Shown piece by piece: positions 23,023-36,150 of a stretch of 64,000 nucleotides of DNA. Each line of letters begins with the position of its first letter. Within the stretch, counting starts at the first letter, position 1. Origin of the DNA: Tubulanus polymorphus (lineage: Eukaryota > Nemertea > Palaeonemertea > Tubulaniformes > Tubulanidae). The stretch is from positions 3,534,001 to 3,598,000 of the forward strand of contig NC_134026.1 in NCBI RefSeq assembly GCF_964204645.1, in the 5' to 3' direction. A program made the translations under genes and the position numbers. The notes below the pieces were generated by a model. The model ran no database searches. It was given only the letters and a program-made list of their open reading frames with translations, and was not told where the DNA came from.

Positions 23023-26000
23023 ATGGCCCACAGTAATCCTTTTCCAAAGAGAATCAACCAAAGCCACAATCTTCTCACCAAGTTGACGCTCAGAGAGGTA
23101 TTTCCTTGATTTAATATTGCTCGAATGAGGGAACCGTGTTTTCTAGTCTGCTTTATATCCGTTTAGTTCCTGCCCTTCATCCAAAGCCTTCTAACATGTA
23201 TGGTTTTCTTTTTTTAAGACTCACGGATGCCTGCAGTCTTTCAAACGAGCGCGGCCACTGCGATATTTCGATAAGATTCCTGGCCGTTTAGGATTTAAAC
23301 TCTCGTCCATTGCCAGTGAATACGTTCTTCAAGATGGGTAAGATTTTACTGAAGGCGATTTGAGATAATTATCTAACATATTTCATGTTTGAATTTTTAT
23401 TTATAGACATGTATTCCTCGGATTTAGTAAATGTGGTACGTTTGTCGTGTCATATTCTCTTCACGTCGAGGCAGATGAACACACTGCTTTCCCGCTTAAT
23501 ATGTACAAATTGCACTGGTGGCATTTCATACCGAACAAAAGTCTAAGGGAGGTAAGATTATAAAGAGAATTGATTAAAAGAATAAGATGGTAGGCAAAAT
23601 TTGATCCTGAATCCTAAATCGATTTACGTTTTATTTCAGGTCTCCTCAGTTCGTTTGTTCGGTGAACAAGAGATTCTTCACAACTTGTACATTTCCTTCT
23701 CTGAATGGCCGCGTGATAAATCGAAAGTTTTGGTGTTTGGTTACAGGTACGTCGAGGATATACCTCTGACTGTAGCAGCCGCAAAATTCCACAACAAAAT
23801 TGTCTCTCGTCTAAACGAGCCGTGTATTCTCACAACATGCCAAGCCTTTTTTATAAAAGCTACAAGAAATTAATGTCCACAAAATAACAATCAGAAATAG
23901 TCTGTAAGGCTGAAAACTTCACTGTTTGAAATCTTAGATTCTCAAATATACCGGTACTAAAGGAACTGTTACTTTACAAAGAATACCGGTAATAAAGAAT
24001 ACTACATAAAAAAATTGAAGTATACGACAAACAATATGATAAATATAGAAAATAGGCGCCACAATGTAGGTTTGAATAACAAAAATCTTATTATAGATTG
24101 AACACTGACACTGTTATTTTAATGAAGGCTGCAGTTTTCATGTTCATGATTATTGAAAGATTTACGATAATTACAGTATTGCTGAGGATGGAGAAGATCG
24201 TCGTCAATGTTTTGTAACGATAACTGCTATGCCAACAATAGCTCCTTGCCAGGATTGTCAAAGTGGTATTACAGATATGGAATGTAAGTTAAGATAATTT
24301 GTTATTGTTAGACGAATGTAGTGTAGACCCGCACAGTTGACATAATGAATTGTCCCTCTATTTATTTGATGTTATGCTTATTTTTGCTGGGCCCTTACAA
24401 ACCCACCACCCCTTTCTTTTAACTTAAACCACATTTTGGACTACTGAGCCCTGTACGGTGTGTAGCAGACTGACTGCAGCAGCTGACCCCTTGTCCAGAG
24501 TTCATGCTTGATCGCTGATGGTCTTTACACCCATAATTCTGGGAAAGAAACGTTGAAGTGGCGCTGATTGGGTTCGGGATATTATCTTCCACTGCTGGGA
24601 TGAATGTTCAGGTGGATAAATGAGGGATCAAAATTGTAATTGATTATGAAGTCAATGAATTTGATGACGTATATTGGAGGGTTGACAGTATACCCAAATC
24701 TTTGTAATCTTAAACATCGTTTAACCCAATAATTGAGACTTGACTGAAGCAGAACGGAAAAAATGATTAATTTCTTTGTGTCGCTTACAGCTGTAGATTT
24801 GACGAATCCTCACACGAAGTGCCTCCGACACGGTTACACAGTCCATACCAGGTTCGAACTCGCTCCACCGTACCCGTTTTTTACTCCGAAAACTCACCTG
24901 AAGATAGATGGCGTTGCTGTGATGAATACAGGCGACTCGTTGATCGCGATGAGCGTTGATCTCGACGATTCGTTCACCGATAAGACTTATCTGTTTCCGT
25001 CGGAGCTTCCGCAGCCGGAGCTCGATTCGATCTATTCGGAATCGACGCGTTGCAGCATGACGGAAACGATGATCGCGAATCTGAGCGGCGCTCTGCTCGA
25101 CGCCGGCTCCGGTTTATTGTTGCGCGAGAAATCGTCGAACGCCGGCGATCTGTTGCGGCGCGACGCTCAGGGACGGACGGTTTTAGCGAACGACGAAAAC
25201 GCGCGCAACGCCAACGACGAACGCAATTCGTATTTTCATGCTCCGAGCAGTAACAACATGCCGCCTCCGAGTCACGGGTTGGAGCTGCGTTGTTTCAACA
25301 GCGACGATCAATCGAAGTCGAACAGCCGGTCGCCGGCCGACTCGTCGCACGACGTTTATAAATTCACGGACGCCGCGTCGCCGCCGATGACGTTCGGGTT
25401 CCGCGCGCCCAGCGATAAATTCTACGACCTGCTGAAACGCGACCTGCCGTCGACGAATTTCGACTCGACGATCTGCTCGACGACGCAATCGGGCAAAGAG
25501 AACGTGAAAGAAAACGCGGCCGTTACCGAGCACAAGTCGTCTAAAGATCAACGTCTGCTCGTTTCGACGCCGCCGATGGATAGTTGTCGTTTGGGTTCGG
25601 AGATTAGTTGGTCGCCGTGCGTGATTCGTTGCGAGGAGAGTAGCACGACTAGTTCGTGTTACAGTAGTCCGCTCATTTTACAGAACGATACGCAAAGTTT
25701 CACGTATTCAGTGAGAAAGTACATCGACAGCGATGGGCCGAGTGATGCGCCGATTGATATGGATGGTAAGCTGATTAACATCATCAGTAATAAATTCCTT
25801 TTCTACAGTAAACCTTGCCTTACTCAGACGTTGCCAATATCTGATTCCCTGGCATATTTTTCGATCCTTAATTCGGACTTCGTTGACTGGTTTTACCAGT
25901 CCCAGGTTTACTTTAATAAGCAGGGTAGACTTGGGTCGCAGACGGGAATATGTCAGTCAGTCTCTGACATTTGATTAATCTTTTCCTTATGGATGGTAGA

Positions 26001-27242
26001 TAGTTGTGGATGATAGATTGATTAGACTGATTTATAAACCTGTATAGGCCTAATATGAATATTTTTGTTTGTACGAGTTACAGATGATTTGAGTATGTCA
26101 TACCATAGTGTTCTGCCACTAGTCGTTCATGGGTCTAATTATAATCCTATGACTGTGCTGAAGCAAAGCGACAGTCCTCGTGATTGCCCTACCGTAAGTG
26201 ATCATATCGTGTTGTAATTGATCTGTTTGAGATGAACAACATTGAACTGCAGTATCTATTCATCATTTTTCCAGCCTTCAAAGACTGTTCTCGTCGTTAA
26301 ACAACTAACGTTTGACATCGAACAATATTTGAATGAAGCGTTACAGAGTACAATGGATATGGGTTTGCGTTATGTTTCCCTGGCTGATTACGATGCTCAA
26401 ATATTGGACGTAAGGAAATACAATGTCAGATTTAAACTTGCATCAATCGTAAGAACTCAATAAAGGTTCTTGTTGTTGTTAATTTTGTAGGTGTGTGCCG
26501 ACACGTATTGCGTTGTAGGAATGATTTTAGTTCTGATTCGCGCGAGGCCGCCTTTATCGACGAAGATGAACTCGCAAGCGCAACGTCACAACTTGAAAAT
26601 GTATCAAACCGGCTTTAAGTTCGAATGGAATCTCCACACAGGTTAGCTCGATGCATATTGTGATCATCTTGTATCCTAATACAGCTCGCTGGCCCTGCCC
26701 TTCTATCCTCCCCTAAATTTACGGATGCTTATCCTTCATATTCTCTAAATGGCTGTTTAAGTATATTTTGAATTCATTTTCTAGGTAATTATACAACTAT
26801 AGAGACTGATTCTTACATCGAGGTCGACCAAAAGGAAACTGTAAAGTAAGTTTAAATCTACTGCTACAATACGATATCTAATTCTTTTATTTGTAATCGA
26901 AACTAACTAAAATGAATTTTATTTTTCATAGAAAACCATGGCATCCTGGTGCTACAATGTGTCGTAATATCCAGAAACAAGCATTTGTTCCGCTTTCTTA
27001 TACACAATCTGTACATGTTTTAACTAATGAAGCAGTATTCAAAGGTAACAGTTCATCCATTTTGAAAGATTACATAATCCTAGCAGAATCTGCTCGGGGG
27101 ATGTAAATATTTCATAGATGCTGAGATGAGAATCGAGAACCCTTGTAGGCAATTAGTTGTAAAACAAATTTGAACTTTTTTTTCAGGACAATCACTGAAA
27201 ACATTGATCGATCCACATCATTACGTGGCTATAGTCCTCTAG
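23023..27242 (+). CDS. DCAF15: DCAF15, CUL4-DDB1 substrate receptor, 717 aa, 12 exons
   Basis: Exons: 23023-23097, 23219-23337, 23407-23551, 23640-23746, 24177-24283, 24791-25765, 26084-26193, 26275-26409, 26491-26641, 26785-26845, 26932-27044, 27187-27242; they sum to 718 codons. DCAF15 is a substrate receptor of the CRL4 ubiquitin ligase. Vertebrate DCAF15 features are seen in order. The N-terminal DDB1-binding half has GHVFLGFSKCG, KLHWWHFIPNKSL, SSVRLFGEQEI and ISFSEWPRDKSKVLVFGY. A Cys-rich zinc-like segment PCQDC followed by KCLRHGYTVHTRFEL comes next. A long variable loop is encoded by the 975-base exon. The C-terminal half has VVKQLTFDIEQYL, FKFEWNLHTG and the end DPHHYVAIVL. The ATG at 23023 gives a short basic N-terminus (MAHSNPFPKRINQ). 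AATAAA lies at 27300. The protein is longer than human DCAF15 (600 aa), because of the central loop. Confidence 0.95.
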
Positions 27243-29807
27243 AAAAAATCCTGCAAATTTCATTGGCTCTGTGATATATATATATATTATACGTATGATA
27301 ATAAACAACCGTGATCATTTAGTGGATGAGTTAGGTGTGCTGGAAGTGTGTGAGTTATTAAAATGTAGTGTTTGCTCCTGATGTAAAGCGTAAAGATTAA
27401 TCTTTAATGGATATAAACTACCAAGATTTTTTAAACCAGTCATTTCTGCCAGTGCTGGACAGTTTGAATTGCTCATCGAACAAAAGTATGTTTTGCCGAA
27501 TATAAGATGATGTATGAATGTTTCATTTCTGAATTTCTGTCTATGTACGTCGCAAATTTATCTACTTTTATGATAGGTTTTCATTACCTAACCGCTCCTA
27601 GGAAATAATATTACATTCCTGTTTCGCTGGATATCTAGATGAGAGGCATTATAATGCTCCTTATCTAATGTTAAATTCATTAATTGTCCGATTTTATTTT
27701 GTAATTATCTTTCGACGAAAGTTTAACTGTAGATAGGTAAGAAAAAAATGAATTTTAGTTTGAAAATTAAGTGATTTTTCTGTCAGTGTAACTGTATTGT
27801 TCTGTTTAATTTGTGCAATATTCGTATTATGTATAATTTTAGAAGTCATGGATGGGTGTGAAAGTCTCATTTCAGGCTTGAATTTAAGCACTCGTCAGTA
27901 CCGATGCAATTTTACCGACGTATGTCAATTGCTATGAATATCAGGGCCTATTGCCAGTTGTGAGTTGATATTTGACTCCAGAGACAACTGCATACTTCAA
28001 AATGAACTACCCGGTACCATAACTTAGCAATGAACAGTGGAACTGGGCAGAGTTTGTTTTTCGTTTCACTGACTTTATTATTGATCAATTGTTTTATCCT
28101 GTTTTACTCAATAGATTAATGAGTAAGTAGTCTGTACTGTACGAGATGTGGAGGATGAGGCGGTTTTGCTTATTAAATAATACAGCTAGTACATTGTAAA
28201 TATGTATGAACGGTATAAACATTTTGGAGAAGTTGTAATCCAACTGCATTTTTAGTTCCGAATAAAACTTGTTATAAATTCAATTGAATTTAGAGTGACT
28301 TGATCTGGACCAATACTCTCACCTGCTGGGGTGCAGTTCTGTGGACTTTTCGCTGTGTATGAACTAGAGACGTACATTGAGAAGACCTGGCGGTATATGG
28401 GAGGGCGGTACATCGGGGGTTGACTGCATGAGTAAATGCCTATGGGATCATTCATTTATTACGAAAGGAAATACTTGTATCGGTAAAGATCAATTTTATG
28501 TGAACACGAATTCAGACATATTTGCGGTATAATATTGATTGATATTGCCAAGTATCATAAGGTAATTATTAGTTTTTGGCATATGGGCTATTGAAACTTT
28601 CATCGCATCGCTGGATCAGTAGTTTGTGGGTTGTTGGACAACCAGGGCGTTAACTTCTTAGATTGTTGAGCATTTCAAGGCACTTCCCAAGTGGCTATGG
28701 TGTCCCTGGACCCCTAGTATTCGGATTTTGGGCAGTTTGTCGTAATCTCCCATGGGCCTAGTTTGAAAGACTAGTAAGAGGATGGTAAATAAATGGTTAT
28801 AAGCCTGCCTCCAGAAGAAGTGAACGCCTTGCAGAAATACCATTCTCGACCTGCTTTGATTTCCAATTACTCACGAGAAACAACTCTATCATACATTTAA
28901 TCAGCATTTTATTTCATCATTATAAATACTTCAATATAGTGATAGAACAGCATCGTACATAAAATAGAGATAAATTTTGCATGCTCAGCAAGTAGCTTAT
29001 AATTAAAATAATTATCAACAAAATTTACATTATTTGTACAAGCAATCATCTTGTATGTACATTTAGACATTGTATTTACAAATGTAAGAAAGGGTTGAAT
29101 CTAAAATCAGCCTTTTTTCAACTGGAAAAAATCATACGATATAGATTGAAATCACCTTGCACAGCGTATCTTGGATAATTTCGAAAAACAATCAAGATTG
29201 GATCAACCTCGAGTTAAGCTGGTTACAGCACTGACCAGCAGATCACCGTTGGGAATGTTACACGAAAAAAAAAAAAAAAACATGGAACAAAATTCGATCA
29301 ATAGGGTTTATTTGGCGAACAGTTCTTGTTGAATTTGGTGTATAGCTTATCTATAATCTATCCTTGCTTGTAGGTTATAGAAACAGGTATCTATATGAAT
29401 ACATATTAAATACTAGCCTAATAATTTCTAATCGTGTATGATGAAAAATCCATGCACCAAGCGGATTTATTTATCAGAAAATAATTGAAATTGTTGCATG
29501 CTAACCAATGATCACTGCACGCAATCTAAAAACATGGCACACATCACAAATAGCTCAGCCTGAAATTTATCTCTCGTAAATCGAGCGTTTCATCACACGC
29601 ATGGATTACTTTCATATCAGCCTGAGCAAAAATACATCGATAATGAATTCCAACAGCGTCGGAGACAATTCTGAACATCGATATTTGCATACGGTTCATA
29701 CAAGTAATTAATGGCCTAGGCAATGTGTATATTGAATTCGTCTACCAGCATTTATGAAAGGCATAATAGTGACTAGAGTGTAGCGGCTTACGTTGATTTA
29801 GTGTATG
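27243..29807. other. Convergent 3' regions of DCAF15 and the sorting nexin
   Basis: No coding gene supported. It contains the DCAF15 poly(A) signal at 27300-27305, a family-A MITE copy at about 27943-28049, a poly(A) tract at about 29266-29280, and probably a long 3' UTR of the sorting nexin. Open frames here are short and AT-rich. Confidence 0.45.
27943..28049. repeat. MITE-like inverted-repeat element (family A)
   Basis: Begins GGGCCTATTGCCAGTTGTGA and ends AACAGTGGAACTGGGC. The ends are imperfect inverted repeats sharing the CCAGTTSYSASTT core with the copies at 2666 and 21108. It is a degraded copy. Confidence 0.5.
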
Positions 29808-32800
29808 TCACAGTGGTTGAGCATTTGCACTGCTGGCCGACGACTGGTCATCCTGATTATCAGTTTTATGTATCGAAGGTATAGCCTCCTCCCAAGCCTT
29901 GAGACACTGAAATTGTACAATGGATTATTGATTTAAATCGTCAACAGAAATCAAAATTCTCAATTTGCCAATGGCTTTAAAGAGTGGGTGTGGCTTCGAA
30001 ACATTGAAGTCGCATAAATAAGATACACGCAATAATGTATTATAGCTAATGGCAAACCTTTTGATAGTATTCGATCTGACGATCGGCTAATGATATGAAT
30101 ATTCGTTTGAAATCTCTGCGTTTGCTTTTCTCCCAGCGATCCATATCAGCCTTCAGATCGGCATTCGCACACGTCGCTTTATCATTCAGTTCTTCTACAG
30201 TCGTCTTTAGCTAAGAAACAATACGAATCAAAAATTTTTCCTTTGAATCGAAATTTCGAAATTATCGATCGAATAACAAACGACAAACAACAAGCAAAAA
30301 CATAAGAAATGAAAGTGTAATTAAGAATTAATCGAGTGCAGAAGAGGATTTGAAAATAGATTTTGTGATAACGTGCCACAGTAAATGTAAATTGGTTTAC
30401 TACATTATGTGCTAGGATTGTGTATGGAATTAAAACGGAACGATGCAGTTCAGAAAATAGAAAGCAAAATTGTTCAAATCTACCGACATATATGTACAGG
30501 AAAAGAATCAGTTCCGACAAGAGAAGTTGTTTCACTTCTTTCAGAAGTTTTTAGTTTCAAAACTTCACGCCGAAACTGAGCCCTCAACGCGCTATATAAA
30601 CCACAGAACATGCTTTAATGATCCTCAAACAGAAAAAAATTAAAACAAATTGAAGAGAATTCACAGGCGAAGCCGACACCATACATGGCAGCCACAACAA
30701 AAGCAAATACCTAAAATCTTTAGTAAGAGAGCTGATCAAAGAACAGCAACATACCTCAGAAATGCTAGTTTCTAATTTGTCTTGTTTATGTTGTTTTACT
30801 TCAGAAGGATCTTTGCCGATAAAAGCACCAAAAGAGTAATTCTGATCTGATATCCTCACCTGTTATAGAGACATTTTTATTCAAGTAACTCGTATTCAAC
30901 TGATAGCCAGACTGAATTTGCCGCCCCATAAAAAGGAATGACAGCAAGTGTTTGGACTGAAATCCTATGCCATTTTCTCTACTGTAAATCAGCGATAGTA
31001 GAGAAAAGTTCCTATTTGATTCGATGACAAAGAGCAGTTCATGTTAAGTTTCAATAGTAAACAAAGAGAACTTATGTTAACAACATTTAGGGAAACAATA
31101 TCGATATCATCTTAGACTGAGCTCGAAAACATCTGGAGATGAATTGATAACATGTTGAAATAGATATTATTTTCTCATCCATGCTAATAGATATATCATA
31201 TACGCTTTCCGTAGTATGACCGAAAGGACAATGCCACCATCACCGAAAGATAAACAGGTATATGATTCATTCAATTTGCTGAACAACTGTTAGGACAGGT
31301 TATTTTGAATAAGAACTTGCGAACATGCAGACTCAACAACCTCACAACACAAGCCACATACATCTCTTTCTTATTCAAATGGTGCTATTTAACTGTTTTC
31401 GTTATCAAGACAATTTATGTGGATTAGAATCACAATCTCATTCTAAAGACCTGTGCATTTAGTAAATGTTTATGATTGAAACCTACATGATCGCGTTCAT
31501 CTTTTTTACGGTTCAACTCCTCGATAGTTAGTTCGTATTCCATTTGTATTGCATCTCGCCTTCGTAAAACCGCCTGAAAAAATTCAGTTAAAGCTTCAAA
31601 TAGTTGTTCAATGAAAATATGGCTGAAAACTTCATAACTTAATATCGGTTTGAAAAACTGCAAAATACCTTAATTGCATCCGAGTAGAGAATATACTCTT
31701 TTATAGGCTGACATATCTCAGCATCAGTTGAAGCTATCTGAAATGCAATATGATATATTTCTAGAAGTGGATTACAATAATGTTCTGTATACAATATCAA
31801 CAAAATAATGCTCACCACATCTTTTAAAGCCTTCAAATTTACATCAACTGCCTTCGCCATGGCAGCAAGAGCACCATTCAGTTTATCTTCCGACCCTGAC
31901 CATAGAGTGAACATAGGACCAAATTCTTTCAGATCTGCTGCATATTCTGTAACAAAAAAAATATTCAAGTAAATGCAAACATGTCGAAAGGACGAAAGGC
32001 AAGTTTCCGTGAAAAATAAAGTATTAATTACCAGTTTGCTCTTTGGCTATGCGTTGTGAGATGCGATCTATAGTTCCGAGTTTTTCTCCAAATCCTGATA
32101 TATAAGTGTTCATCGTTATATGTTCTGGACAACGATTTTTCATCATATACGAAGCGCTGAAGCTATGTAACGAGTCAGTAAGACGCCCTAACAATCCGGC
32201 TCCCTGCTTCTTATGCGCTTGAAATTCCTGAAATCGATGAAAGCTAACGGTATTACAAACTTGTCTCTGTATGATCGGCATCAACATCCAGATTGAAATA
32301 ATTCTCACTCACCCAAACTTTTCCAGTGAGGAACATTTTGAAATCATTACTGAATGATAAAACTGGGTGTTCCGCGATTCGATTCAGAAATTTCTGTAAA
32401 GCCACGGTTCGAATCTTGATGAAATGAGGATCAAACCTATCTAACTTTCTGAAACTGTGTTTCTCCGGCAAAGGCTACGAAATAAACAGCATCTTTGTGA
32501 CGGAGCCATATCATTCCCGACAAAATCATCCAAAATATCAACAATATACAAGACGTATGAAACTTTTTTGAGAGTATGAATATTAGACAGACTATACTGT
32601 TCTGGTTTCTATCTACTTACTGGAATGAGATGTGTTGGATTGGAAAGTTCAAGTTTTTGTCGAAGCCATAAAAAGTCATTGTATCTCCTTCTAACACAAT
32701 ATTCTGGCTGATCGAATTCACTTCTAGTCGTCTGAAAAATAGCAGTGAAGAATATAGCTGCAAAGCAGGGATAATGGATTTTCTGCTGCCTAGCACATTT

Positions 32801-35800
32801 TTATGTATCCCTATATGGTTGATTATTGCATTTGAAAAATAAATAGTTCAATAATATTCTAATGACATCCGACTACAATAACTGCTATCAATTAATCATA
32901 GCAAATGAAAAGTATTCTGAATAAAAAATCTGGTATTTTGGAAACTTCCTTCTCGTGACTGCTTTAAGTGTGCAGATCATTTATGATATCGCATGCCTCT
33001 GCTGTGTTGGGTGAATATAACGTTGTGACGATATCCACTGCTTCCCAGCTTTGGGAAAAAATAGAGTTACATTTTCATCTCATTTGTCTAAATCTGAGTG
33101 AATGCAGATCAGTTTATGATATCGCATGCCTCTGCTGTGTTGGGTGAATACAACATTGTGAGGATATCCACTGCTTCCCAGCTTTGGGAAAAAATAGAGT
33201 TACATTTTCATCTCATTTGTCTAAATCTGAGTGAATCAATTTCTTGTTAACAACATACTGCAATTTTCATCAACTGCAAATGAATAGTAACCGTTATAAA
33301 GGTTTGAATGATGCACATATATGGATTTCTTTCGTGTTAAATTAACTTTCCAATACGAGAGGATACCTTGAATGAGAAGTTTTCAGACAGTCTGTGTACA
33401 CAGAGACAGCCAGTAGATTCATGTACAATGGATCATGAATTCTACTCAGATGCAGATTGGTCGAACTTATATCAGTAATATTGTCCTGATGTCCGTAGCA
33501 AACAGGTCGGGAAGCTACCGATCTCTTTCATTGGCAATTCTATTCGCGTTGTTCCTGTTAGGGGCCTTCGGAAATTCTGCTACCTTCCTGATAATGACGC
33601 GCAGCAGATTTCGGAGTTTTTCCTACGCTAACTATCTTATCGTTTTATCAGTCTGTGATTTCATATACTGCATTAGTTTCACTCTTATGCCCGTATTACA
33701 GTTCGTTCTCTTGCGCTTCCAAATTGGCCGTATATTCATGATGAGTTCACTGTTGGGCTGTCAAATATATGAATACGTAGCAACACTTGGTGGCTGCAAT
33801 AGCGCCTGGTTAATAATAGCTATATCTCTAGAACGTGTGGCAGTTGTGCTCTTTCCGTTCAAGTCTCGTTTGATATGTACGCCTAGATTCGCAAGATTAA
33901 CTATAACGACGGTTACTGCAGTGAACGCGTTATTTCTCTATCCAACATTGTCAATGCATTTTTCCGACCGGTTCTTCGGCTGTTACTACAAATTATTCGA
34001 TCAAATAAAATACTTTATCATTATTGTCATTTACATTTATCTCCTGCCGTTGACCATTATTGTCACATCAAATTCAATCATAATATTTCAGTTAATCGGA
34101 GGCCCGAAAATTGTTTCTTCAGACAACAACAAAACTACCAAATCTAAACGTACGACAATAATGCTTGTAACAGTTTCACTCGCATTTGCAATATTTACAC
34201 TTCCATCCACTGTTACTGTATTTTTACCAATCCCAAAGGGACAGAAGAATTTTCTATATGATATTTTCACTCACTTCCAAGCTTGTAACTTTGTGGTAAA
34301 TTTCTACATATATCTATTACTAGGACGGGAAATTCGTTACTATTTCTGTACTAAAATCTGCTGTAGAAATTAGGCAAATCAGCTTCAGTTAGATTCACCA
34401 GCAACTTCTAGTTAGAATGATAGATTTTTTGGATAACTAGCAGATGTGAATGATTTCATGCTGGTAGGATTTGTACCGCGAATCGGTATATATCGTATTA
34501 ATGAAAACAACATTGCTGAAAAATAAATTCATACGTGGTGTAGTTGGCACGCTTGAGCCAACCTGAAACACGAATCTCCTATTCATGTACATGTAATTTT
34601 TTGGACATAATGCGTTGAAACAGAATTCAGCACAAGTTGGGACACCGCCGTACCACCCCATATTGAAATGGAGATGCAGAAACTTTAAAAACGACCTAAT
34701 TCACAATCCTTACACAATTTATTGCTATGACAGTTTTTTACCTTTGAAGTCACCCTGAATGTAATGTACGATTCCATCGCAGTCGCGTGTTTCTCTGGAT
34801 TGTCGACAACGATGAATAAATCTCTCGTTTCTCCTTCCAATTCATCGTCAAGTTTCAAATTATCGAGAAAACTCGAACTTGATAAATTGCTATCTGAACG
34901 CCTCACGTTATCTTTACCCTGCAAAAAATAACGATCAATCTTATTGCTTAATCTCAAATTAGAGAAAGCAGATGCGCAACCAAGCCAAAAGATTCTGATG
35001 TCTTCCGATTCCTTAAGAGATCTGAAATTCCCTGATATTTCCCGGACCCTCGACTGATTTTGTCATAAGATACCCTCAGAATGGGGAATATTTAGTTCCA
35101 AAGAGATTCTACCTGTCATTCACCACCAGCAAGAGCAATAAAGACACCAAAAATCTAATTTCCCTTATCTTTAAGACTCAGAATTGAAGGGTAAAATGAA
35201 TCCAGAATTACCAGATCTTCCTTGATCAAAGAACCATGCCTTGTAAAAATTTGGAAGTGGATAGTATGCCAAGTAAGATAGGCCTTGTTCTAAAAGGCTC
35301 ATAACAATCATATTATCCGGGGCAGATCTAGAAAATTTGGGAAGTTTGGGTCCAGATGAAGAGAAAGGCATTTCAGAAAAAGCAGCCATGTCATAGGCCA
35401 CCAAGGTCCCTGCCTCGGTATTAAATATTTTCTAAAAACCATATTGGAAAATATGCAATTTCCGCAATGGTGAGTTTCAAATTTGCAGTTGGTTTTAACG
35501 ATGTTTGTCTTGATGAAAAGGGCAAACTCAATGGGAAGACAGGGATCCGGACTAACTATAGGGTTAGGTTTAGAGCTATCTAGTTAAAACATAAGTCAGC
35601 TTTTGTAATAAGCCTTGGTGGTTTAGTGCAGATGCTCCTTGCTGTAAGCAATATGATGGTTCAGGTTCTAATATTACACATTTTCTGCTCTATTTCCTCT
35701 TACTGTGTGCGCAACTTATATTGACCGATACTAACGTTTTCTTTGCCTTTTTAGGTTCGATCAGGAATAGCCTAATTTGGAAATATCCACCCCTCACAAT

Positions 35801-36150
35801 TATGATTTGGTGCACTTTTAACTATTCTAAATAACACTTAGTGATCGGTAAAAATTTAAAGGGTTTTGGTGCATTTGGCATCATTTAGGATGTGAACTTG
35901 TATAAATAAAATCATTTGAATTGGACTTTAATTAAGGTAATTGCCCGTTTACGCGTTAAATCAAACATCGATTTCGTACTTTAATTTTTTCTTTAATATC
36001 TTCAACCGTTACACTGGACACCGCGCTGCCGTAGAATGTATTGGCATCGGCGAACTCATCCGCCAGCGACTGATAACCCTCAGTTCCTGACGACGATGGC
36101 GTCAAAACAGTTTCGATCTCCATTTTCAATTTTCGAGATGGCCCCCGCAT
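29808..36150 (-). CDS. Sorting nexin of the SNX7/SNX30 type (PX-BAR), 486 aa, 11 exons
   Basis: Exons, minus strand: 35980-36150, 34742-34918, 32621-32731, 32313-32474, 32032-32227, 31816-31946, 31669-31737, 31487-31573, 30755-30859, 30058-30210, 29808-29906; they sum to 487 codons. The family binds PI3P on endosomes and, as SNX4-SNX7 or SNX4-SNX30 heterodimers, sorts cargo in recycling and autophagy. The PX domain (~90-205) starts with [13 protein letters not shown] and has the lipid-binding [10 protein letters not shown], then PPLPEK and a [12 protein letters not shown] helix. The BAR region (~220-465) includes [63 protein letters not shown] and [14 protein letters not shown]. It is closer to SNX7/SNX30 than to SNX1/2 or SNX4 by these motifs; whether it is SNX7 or SNX30 cannot be told, and one gene may represent both. 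The first donor (GTACGA) is weak but in phase. The intron 32732-34741 contains an opposite-strand GPCR. Confidence 0.93.
32971..33236. repeat. Tandem duplication of a ~132-bp unit in the sorting-nexin intron
   Basis: Bases 32971-33102 and 33103-33236 are nearly identical (start CAGATCA..TTATGATATCGC, end AATCTGAGTGAAT), with a few substitutions and one small insertion. It ends about 200 bp before the start codon of the nested GPCR. Confidence 0.93.
33435..34373 (+). CDS. Class A (rhodopsin-like) orphan GPCR, 312 aa, intronless, nested in the sorting-nexin gene
   Basis: A single exon with seven hydrophobic segments: TM1 contains [14 protein letters not shown] (GN motif) and TM2 contains [15 protein letters not shown] (the Asp of TM2). 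The cysteine of CQIYEYV precedes TM3. TM3 ends in [12 protein letters not shown], where class A receptors usually have DRY, so the Asp is Glu and the Tyr is Val. TM6 reads [20 protein letters not shown], lacking the canonical CWxP. TM7 reads [17 protein letters not shown], in place of NPxxY. N-terminal N-x-S/T sites are present (MNSTQ, ANRSG). The receptor resembles lineage-specific peptide/orphan receptor expansions in lophotrochozoans. A paralogue lies at 39601-40587. The gene is transcribed opposite to the host gene. ATG 33435 is the first in-frame Met. Confidence 0.9.
   Translation: MNSTQMQIGRTYISNIVLMSVANRSGSYRSLSLAILFALFLLGAFGNSATFLIMTRSRFRSFSYANYLIVLSVCDFIYCISFTLMPVLQFVLLRFQIGRIFMMSSLLGCQIYEYVATLGGCNSAWLIIAISLERVAVVLFPFKSRLICTPRFARLTITTVTAVNALFLYPTLSMHFSDRFFGCYYKLFDQIKYFIIIVIYIYLLPLTIIVTSNSIIIFQLIGGPKIVSSDNNKTTKSKRTTIMLVTVSLAFAIFTLPSTVTVFLPIPKGQKNFLYDIFTHFQACNFVVNFYIYLLLGREIRYYFCTKICCRN
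34374..35979 (-). other. Sorting-nexin introns flanking exon 2
   Basis: Apart from the exon at 34742-34918 no coding sequence is supported. The minus frame at 35171-35404 (77 codons) has no splice support and no recognisable product. Confidence 0.4.

Noticed and set aside
25183-25551. 122-codon Arg-rich minus-strand frame
   Set aside because: Antisense of the GC-rich DCAF15 exon.
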